Shown: piece after piece, positions 56,501-61,062 of the stretch
Position numbering within the stretch: the stretch's first letter is position 1
Layout of the letters: each line of letters opens with the position of its first letter
Source: Lysobacter sp.
GTDB taxonomy: Bacteria > Pseudomonadota > Gammaproteobacteria > Xanthomonadales > Xanthomonadaceae
Length of the DNA: 64,000 nt
Assembly (NCBI GenBank): GCA_011526085.1
Contig: WYBC01000017.1
Coordinates: 310,001-374,000, forward strand
Reading direction: 5' to 3'
The notes under the pieces: model-generated
Seen by the model: the letters and a program-made list of their open reading frames with translations, nothing else
What the model was told of the DNA's origin: nothing
Databases searched by the model: none
Made by a program: the position numbers and the translations under genes

Positions 56501-56966
56501 CATGCAGGCATCGGGCGATGCATCGATGGCGCTGCAGCGCCTGGATGTCTCCGTCCGCCTGTTGATCGCGCGGTCGCAGCCCGACGCCGACGTTGCCGGC
56601 GCGATGTACGACGAAGCGGTCTCGGATCTCGAGCGCATCGCCGATGCGTCCGACGGCGGCATCCATGAAACCTTCCTGCTCGCGAAAGCGCTGATTTCCC
56701 GCGGCACGCATCGTGTCCGGCACGGATCCGCGCTCGGAGCCCGAGAGGATTGGACACGCGCGATCGCCCTGCTCGGAAAGACAGCGAAGGCCTCGAAAGA
56801 TCCGAATCTCATCGCGTCCTGGGTCAGCGCCCATCTTCTTCTCGGCGAACGCGCGCGCGTCGGGACGCAGCTCGCTTGGTTGTCCGACATCGGATACCGC
56901 GATCCGGAATTCGTCGACATCGCCGGTTCCGGCGAGTCCCCGCATCGGGCATCGCGCGCCAGATGA
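53598..56966 (+). CDS. winged-helix - STAND ATPase - TM - TPR protein, copy 1
   Basis: This ~1122-residue protein has four parts. Residues ~15-115 are an OmpR/CadC-type winged helix (ELEPRMMEVLVALAEHAGEVVS; IAYLRKVFGDD; IRKRGYRLI). Residues ~130-590 are a STAND-type ATPase (nSTAND1-like) with P-loop GASGCGKTS at ~180 and Walker B (LLLTIDHAEAL). One membrane segment sits near 610 (AAAIAGLAIFAVTSAVLALFA). TPR-like repeats fill ~640-1120 (LGYHHYRQGRLDEARRHWSTYL; NNLGAVARDEGHIGEALAYF). The layout suggests a CadC-like membrane-bound regulator that reads a signal through the C-terminal repeats. A longer ATG at 53538 is in frame but lacks a binding site. A paralogue lies at 61063. Confidence 0.85.
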   Translation: MPPQTDRSRALATHSRFRVGAMLVQPDRLVVSVDGRDTELEPRMMEVLVALAEHAGEVVSSEQLLIEVWRGTFYGDNPVHKAIAYLRKVFGDDLKSPRYIETIRKRGYRLIAKVSYPDDYRRVALQTSAWSGANPYVGLSAFDDEHAGVFFGRSRVTAELLAAMRQQIDNQRRFLLIVGASGCGKTSLLNAGALPLLRQDGGFDGLRALSVARCDLAGVETGDALLHLAASLGSWTLGGRPVFAPGPAADLAAAIRQSPESIVAAIDDAFRRHPSRELVDQRYAHLLLTIDHAEALVANRTGHPERHDPERDAAFSRALHYLCESLRVMVAMIVRGDFYLALVEAYPEIAERKLGEGHFDVLTPRPGEIAQIIRTPAALAGLTFEEDPQTAEHLDDVLRDAANAHADALPLLQHTLQALYERRSDDGELRFDAYRAIGGLEGALAHRAEEVFAALPDAARRGLDSLFSQSIVMQQDNDSVSARRVAWSALDDDARALAEAFVRARLFVAELSDGLAGVRVAHEALLRQWPRARDWIQDNRRLLQAKARMRRAAARWIEEGRSADHLLNPGRPLQDALEAAKQLPDDLGADEHAFLQASAKLDRRRRWLRAAAIAGLAIFAVTSAVLALFATQARDEAERRREEALQLADFMLVDLADKLRPLGNLKLLDSISAKALAQLERQPEAQTRTEDLINRSRALRTAGEVMTEQAKLDEAKSAFERASAAARAAVERAPESTEAIAELGVATYWLGYHHYRQGRLDEARRHWSTYLQTSEQLIRREPEHPDWQIELSYALNNLGAVARDEGHIGEALAYFRRSAKLKAGVLSTRPDDDALRYDLVDTLSWISSGDVSEGRLSEAAAGYAEQIAMLRSLVGKKPDALVWKRRLATSLLSASQLASSRGYPDEARARIEESIAKLSELTGREPDNKVWARDLALAHIEAGEIADGLGDGPRRFAHASLAERLIRDMQASGDASMALQRLDVSVRLLIARSQPDADVAGAMYDEAVSDLERIADASDGGIHETFLLAKALISRGTHRVRHGSALGAREDWTRAIALLGKTAKASKDPNLIASWVSAHLLLGERARVGTQLAWLSDIGYRDPEFVDIAGSGESPHRASRAR

Positions 56967-57128
56967 GCGCCGCGGAGAACCCGCAAAGACACGCGACCCG
57001 ACCATGCCTTCTGGAATACTCGCATCGAGAAACCGGAGCCGCATCGCGACAGCCGCTTCCGACGGCACCGCCGTTTCCCGGCGAAAGCCGGAACCGCAAT
57101 CCCCCATCGCAATGAAGGAGCGCTTCCC

Positions 57129-57524
57129 ATGACACGCATCGCACATGGAAACCAGCGGAACATGCCGCAGAACGAAACCATCTTCCTCACGATCTTCGAA
57201 GCGGATGGCGTGCTCATGTGGTTCTATTCCGAGAACATCGTCACCATCAACGCGCCGAAAACCTACATCAGGATCGCGCTGATCAACCGCACCAACGCGA
57301 AAGCGGCGATCATCGACTACGCATCCACCGGCGTTTCCCAGGGACACTCGCCGATCGGAAAATTCGAGGCGAGCCCGGATGGGCAATCGGCCGTTTTCCC
57401 GATCAGCCTGCTCCCGAATCAATTGATCGATTTCGGCGTATTCGTCAGCATCTTCGGCGACAACGTGGAGCAGACGATCTTCTGCGACCCCCAGGCCAGC
57501 AACGACCCGATCAAGACACGCTGA
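57129..57524 (+). CDS. unknown small soluble protein (131 aa)
   Basis: I do not recognise this protein. It is 131 residues, without a signal peptide, and reads as beta-rich (TIFLTIFEADGVLMWFYSE; YIRIALINRTNAKAAIIDY; LIDFGVFVSIFGDNVEQTI), ending FCDPQASNDPIKTR. The start is well supported by AAGGAG eight bases upstream. GC content and codon use are lower than the flanking sensor gene. It is the first of five small genes between the two STAND proteins. Confidence 0.7.
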   Translation: MTRIAHGNQRNMPQNETIFLTIFEADGVLMWFYSENIVTINAPKTYIRIALINRTNAKAAIIDYASTGVSQGHSPIGKFEASPDGQSAVFPISLLPNQLIDFGVFVSIFGDNVEQTIFCDPQASNDPIKTR

Positions 57525-57570
57525 TCCACCAGGGCGGCCGGCCCGGCAAACCTTGCCCCCGGCCACGAAA

Positions 57571-57606
57571 GCCCGACCGGGCGGTCTCGTTTCCGCCCTG
57601 TCGGGC
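57571..57606. repeat. long hairpin between two small genes
   Basis: A 14-bp stem with one mismatch (GCCCGACCGGGCGG at 57571-57584 against 57593-57606) lies 46 bases after the 131-aa gene. It lacks a U-tract, so it may be a weak terminator or a transcript-end stabiliser. Confidence 0.5.
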
Positions 57607-57677
57607 GGTGATGGGTTCGTGACCCGACCGTCCACATTCGACCGCCCCGCTGTCGCAGCCCGAGCAAGGAGCACGTC

Positions 57678-57956
57678 ATGCCGAATCCCGTCGTCGTCGG
57701 CGATTGGTCGCACTTCGATTTCACGCTGACGCCGCAGGCGAAGGATGCCTTCGAAAACGCGATGCGACCGCTGTTCGAGGCGAAGTACACCCCGCTCGCG
57801 TTCGCCAGCCGGGTCGCGGGAGGCCTCGACTATTGCTTCCTCTGCGATGTGCAGTACCCGACCCCGTTCCCGGACGGCAATGCGGTGAAGGTCTATCTCC
57901 ACCACCCGTCGGACGGCAGACCGTATCTGTACCGGATCATCCCGATCAGCCCGTAA
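57678..57956 (+). CDS. small protein with cystatin-like segment (92 aa)
   Basis: This 92-residue cytoplasmic-type protein has a helix (TLTPQAKDAFENAMRPL) followed by AKYTPLAFASRVAGGLDYCFLCDV and a strand pair (GNAVKVYLHHP; PYLYRIIPIS). The middle segment resembles the KYxPxxxASQVVAGTNYxxx loop of type-1 cystatins, with the key glutamine replaced (SRVAGG for QVVAG). The one-helix, strand-loop-strand order also fits. A relative of thiol-protease inhibitors is possible but unproven. The start follows AAGGAG. Confidence 0.6.
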   Translation: MPNPVVVGDWSHFDFTLTPQAKDAFENAMRPLFEAKYTPLAFASRVAGGLDYCFLCDVQYPTPFPDGNAVKVYLHHPSDGRPYLYRIIPISP

Positions 57957-58257
57957 CGCATGATCGCCGCCCGGCGACGTCCGGGACGCGCAATCGCTTG
58001 TCGATCAATCACTTGCGGATCGGAAGATTCCCGGAAGGTTTGGCTGCCCCTCGCCGCCCCCGCCTCGTGCGGCACCGCCCGCATCCCATCCGGGCATGCG
58101 GATCAACGACTTGGATCCGGCAGGTTTCGGGAAGGCCCGAAGCGGCCGGCCTGCGCAGGCTGTGCCGCGTCGCATCGCTTCCGTCGCACGGAAGCCGCGG
58201 CGCTCCGGCCGCCATCGATCGCGATGGCATCCCGCCTTCCAGACCAGGGAAACGTCC
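57957..58257. other. gap upstream of the XRE-type gene
   Basis: No supported gene is seen here. The XRE-type frame remains open through 58096, but codon use is poor and no ribosome-binding site supports an earlier start. The gap should contain that gene's promoter; no good -35/-10 pair was found by eye. Confidence 0.5.
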
Positions 58258-58653
58258 ATGGACATCGCACACGCCCAGCACGCTCACATCCACTTCGGTG
58301 ACGACGTCACGCTGCCTCACGGTTTCGATGGCGAGGCGCAGCCGGCAGCCCTCGCCGGCGCACGCAGCGGCAGCGCAGGCGCATCTCCGCTCTCCGCTGC
58401 CGAACGCCTGCATCGTGGCCATGTGCTGCTGGACAGCGCCCTGCTCCGCCGGCTGCGCCAGGGCAGGCTGATGAGCCAGCAGGATCTCGCCGACGACTGC
58501 TGGCGGCGCAACATCCAGCTCTCGCTCACCACGATCAAACGCGCCGAAGCCGGTCGCGCGGTGCGCTTCCGCATCGCCCGCGAATTCGCGCGCTGCTTCG
58601 ACGTGCAGGTGACGCGGATCCTGCGCACCGAAGATCCGGTATCCAACCACTGA
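58258..58653 (+). CDS. XRE-like helix-turn-helix regulator (131 aa)
   Basis: The 131-residue protein has a variable histidine-rich N-terminus and a C-terminal helix-turn-helix domain of the Cro/CI (XRE) type at ~residues 65-125: LLRRLRQGRLMSQQDLADDCWRRNIQLSLTTIKRAEAG, then RFRIAREFARCFDVQVTRIL. It probably regulates nearby genes. The ATG at 58258 is preceded by AGGGA; a longer in-frame start lies in poorly coding sequence. It is the only obvious short DNA-binding protein inside the small-gene cluster. Confidence 0.72.
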   Translation: MDIAHAQHAHIHFGDDVTLPHGFDGEAQPAALAGARSGSAGASPLSAAERLHRGHVLLDSALLRRLRQGRLMSQQDLADDCWRRNIQLSLTTIKRAEAGRAVRFRIAREFARCFDVQVTRILRTEDPVSNH

Positions 58654-58663
58654 CGCGCATCGA

Positions 58664-58689
58664 AGTGGCACCGCGCGCGATCCGCGAAG
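58664..58689 (+). repeat. repeated leader element, copy 1
   Basis: The 26-base block AGTGGCACCGC(GC)GCGATCCGCGAAG starts 115 bases before the AidA/PixA-like gene. It recurs with two mismatches before the gene at 59704, and weaker similarity continues for ~30 bases (GCGA[C/G]CGATCA[C/G]GAT). Confidence 0.6.
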
Positions 58690-58778
58690 AACCGATGCGC
58701 GCCATCGCGACCGATCACGATATTCCTGCGGGCGAAAGCAACTCCCGCGTTTCCCAACCCATCTTCAAGGAGCAGCAC

Positions 58779-59300
58779 ATGGCAGGTATCAACTACAACG
58801 TCATGACGGTCATGAACGTCGGTGCGATCGTCAACGGCCTGACCCTCAGCAAGGACCAGAACAATCCGACGCCGATCGGGCACGGCAACATCTGGATGGT
58901 CTCCGACGACCCGCGCGGCTGGTCCTGGCCGAACAACGACTACGGCAACATCACCCTGAACGCCCAGCCCGGGGACAACATCTCCTTCTACGCGTCCAGC
59001 ACGTCGGACAACTCGGATTACTCCGTGTTCGTCTACAAGCTGACCGGCGGCGGCCCGGTGCTCAACCCGTCCGACGTCAACGTGGTGACGCTGACCGGCG
59101 CGGCGCAGGGCCAGGCGCCGACCGGCGCACCGGCGAAGAACGTCCCGCAGTCCTTCGTGTCGTGCGACGTCAAGGTCTCCCAGCACGGCACCGCCCAGAA
59201 CTTCTGGATCTGGGTGGCCGTGTACCAGACCGGCAGCGACGGCGAAACGCAGAACCTGCTCGGCTACGTCTACTGGGATCCGACCGTCAACGCCCAGTGA
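58779..59300 (+). CDS. AidA/PixA-family inclusion body protein
   Basis: The 173-residue protein matches the AidA/PixA family: a strand start (INYNVMTVMNVGAIVNG), GHGNIWMVSDDPRGW, NITLNAQPGDNISFYASSTSDNSDYSVFVYKL and the diagnostic end LLGYVYWDPTV. PixA is the methionine-rich inclusion body protein of Xenorhabdus; AidA of Ralstonia is quorum-sensing regulated. Exact function is unknown. No signal peptide is seen. The start follows AAGGAG; an upstream in-frame ATG is rejected. It shares a repeated leader element with the next gene. Confidence 0.85.
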   Translation: MAGINYNVMTVMNVGAIVNGLTLSKDQNNPTPIGHGNIWMVSDDPRGWSWPNNDYGNITLNAQPGDNISFYASSTSDNSDYSVFVYKLTGGGPVLNPSDVNVVTLTGAAQGQAPTGAPAKNVPQSFVSCDVKVSQHGTAQNFWIWVAVYQTGSDGETQNLLGYVYWDPTVNAQ

Positions 59301-59397
59301 TGCCCGGCGGTCGCGATCACCCGAATCCGCAGGTACGAACATCGACGGGCACCGTCCCGTTCGCGCCGGCGATCACCAGGCGATCGACCGCCACACG

Positions 59398-59430
59398 CGA
59401 AGGCCCACCTCATCGGTGGGCCTTCGTGTT
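59398..59430 (+). terminator. terminator of the AidA/PixA-like gene
   Basis: A perfect 12-bp stem CGAAGGCCCACC / GGTGGGCCTTCG (59398-59409 and 59415-59426) is followed by TGTT. It is nearly identical to the terminator at 60432. Confidence 0.75.
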
Positions 59431-59549
59431 CCGGTCGCCAGCTTCGCCCGCATCGTCACCGGCGAAGGGCATCGGTCGCGTCGAAGCTCGGCCGTCGCCG
59501 TGCATCACGGACGCAAATGCAGGGAGACGCATCTACCGACACGCACGGG

Positions 59550-59575
59550 AGTGGCACCGCAGGCGATCCGCGAAG
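59550..59575 (+). repeat. repeated leader element, copy 2
   Basis: This 26-base block matches 58664-58689 with two mismatches, 154 bases before the gene at 59704. Its position upstream of a second small gene suggests a shared regulatory site or a duplicated leader. Confidence 0.6.
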
Positions 59576-59703
59576 CGCCCGTCCGGGCCGCTGCGAGCGA
59601 TCAGGATCGAATCGCGGGGGCAGTGGACTCGACACCGTCACCCGAACGCTGCGGGCTCCGATCTTCCGGAGCCGTTCAATCCCGATCCGCCCAGGAGCGC
59701 ATC

Positions 59704-60360
59704 ATGATTCCGATTCCGGTCCCCGTCACCCAAGTCAGCATCTATCCCTACATCCCGCAAGCGCCGATCCGCGTGCTGCCCGTGCTCGTCAATGGCGCAG
59801 GGACCTACTCGGTGGGCACGCTCACCACGAACATCTTCTACAACCTCGATCTCACCTCCGGCACGCAGGAGAACGGCGGCGTCCACGCCGGCCTCAAGTA
59901 CTACGCCGTGTTCAAGGACGCGAACGGAAACGAAAGCACGACCACGTGGATGACCTGCCTCCAGGGCGGACCCTCGCCGCGCTTCGGACGGACGATCTCG
60001 CTGCTCGGCAGCACGTCGAACGAGACCGGCATCGACGCGCACGCCGACATCGCCTACCAGGTCCATCTCGGCGGCATCGATGTCGACATGGCGGTCCCGC
60101 CGACCGAGCCGCTGGTCGTTCCATTGATCCGCGACGGCAACGGCATCGCGACCTTCGTGGGATTGCTGCCCGGCGGCACCTGGTCGGTCGCCGTGTCCGG
60201 TGGCGACAGGACCAACCCGCTCCGCGACGGCATGCGGGTCACCGTCCGCGGCATCAACATCGCGACCGGCAAACCGTTCGCCATCCCCGGCACGCTGGTC
60301 ACGACGGACGCCGGCGATCCCGCCGAATTCGTACAGTACAACGGCCCACAGGCCGGTTGA
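59704..60360 (+). CDS. unknown beta-rich protein (218 aa)
   Basis: I do not recognise this protein. It is 218 residues, without signal peptide, and reads as extended beta structure throughout: PVTQVSIYPYIPQAPIRVLPV, GTLTTNIFYNLDLTSGTQENGG, LKYYAVFKDANGNESTTTW and DIAYQVHLGGIDVDMAV, with a C-terminal half that looks like a beta-sandwich (ATFVGLLPGGTWSVAVSGGD). Start is clear (AGGAG at good spacing). It shares a leader repeat with the AidA/PixA-like gene, and a strong terminator follows. Confidence 0.68.
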   Translation: MIPIPVPVTQVSIYPYIPQAPIRVLPVLVNGAGTYSVGTLTTNIFYNLDLTSGTQENGGVHAGLKYYAVFKDANGNESTTTWMTCLQGGPSPRFGRTISLLGSTSNETGIDAHADIAYQVHLGGIDVDMAVPPTEPLVVPLIRDGNGIATFVGLLPGGTWSVAVSGGDRTNPLRDGMRVTVRGINIATGKPFAIPGTLVTTDAGDPAEFVQYNGPQAG

Positions 60361-60431
60361 GTCCCGCCCACATCGATGAGCACGCGGACGCATCGAAGCC
60401 CGCCGCATGCATGCCGTCGAAGCACAACAGC

Positions 60432-60468
60432 CACGAAGGCCCGCCTCTCCGGTGGGCCTTCGTGTTTT
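60432..60468 (+). terminator. terminator of the gene at 59704
   Basis: A 14-bp stem with one G-U pair (60432-60445 and 60451-60464) is followed by TTTTC. Its core differs from the terminator at 59398 by one base. Confidence 0.85.
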
Positions 60469-60548
60469 CATCGACGCTGCGGGAAGCGTTTGTGCGTGGC
60501 GCGCTCCGACCGCCCCGTCGATCCGAACGCACCATCAAAGGCCACACC

Positions 60549-60767
60549 ATGAGTGCCCGGAAAAGCCCACGGGCGTCGAAGAGCGCGCGACCGGCTTCGG
60601 CGGGCAGATATCCAGACCACGAGAAAGGCCATTCGCTGCCCATCGGCGAAACAGCCATCGATGAAATCTATCGTCCGCACGCCCATTTCCATGCCGGCCG
60701 ACGCCGGCCCATCCCGACACCGTCCATCGCTGACGCCCCGAATGCCGGTCACCGCCACGACCTCTGA
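60549..60767 (+). CDS. possible small basic protein (72 aa), low confidence
   Basis: A frame starting at an ATG at 60549, preceded by AAAGG, encodes 72 residues rich in arginine, proline and histidine (MSARKSPRASKSARPASAGR; HAHFHAGRRRPIPTPS). It follows a terminator and resembles no family I know. Composition is unlike a folded protein, so it may be a chance frame. Confidence 0.25.
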   Translation: MSARKSPRASKSARPASAGRYPDHEKGHSLPIGETAIDEIYRPHAHFHAGRRRPIPTPSIADAPNAGHRHDL

Positions 60768-61062
60768 GCATGCCATTCGTCGTTCTTGACAAGCGCCGAC
60801 GATGGCGCGACAACGTGAACCTTCGCGACGCGTTCGAATCCAAGTACACCGCAGCGCCGAAAACCGCGACGATTGACCACCGATATGGGCGCAGGCGCGC
60901 CCGCTGCCAGGGGGCGGACATGGAATTGGGTCGAAACCGGTATCAGTTCGATATCGTGTCCGCACACGTCGCGCACTCATCCCCTCCGTCCCGATCGAGA
61001 GAACGCACCCGCGGCCATCGCAACGCCGACTGATGCTTTCCTGATCGCATCGGGGCCTTGGC

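Larger units (their letters stand above)
59301..59703. other. 403-base gap with a terminator and a leader repeat
   Basis: This gap holds a terminator at 59398-59430, then the second copy of the leader repeat at 59550-59575. I see no credible gene between 59431 and 59703. The gap is probably the 5' regulatory region of the gene at 59704. Confidence 0.6.
60361..61062. other. 702-base gap before the second STAND protein
   Basis: The only strong feature is the terminator at 60432-60468. A weak 72-codon frame at 60549-60767 is listed separately. From 60768 to 61062 I see no convincing gene. A TTGACA at 60786 has no matching -10 at normal spacing, so no promoter is called. Confidence 0.5.

Noticed and set aside
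57571..57606. Rho-independent terminator after the 131-aa gene
   Set aside because: The stem is long but there is no U-tract on either strand, so it is listed only as a hairpin.
60770..61033. 87-codon frame on the plus strand
   Set aside because: It has a low-complexity basic composition, no ribosome-binding site and no similarity that I can see.
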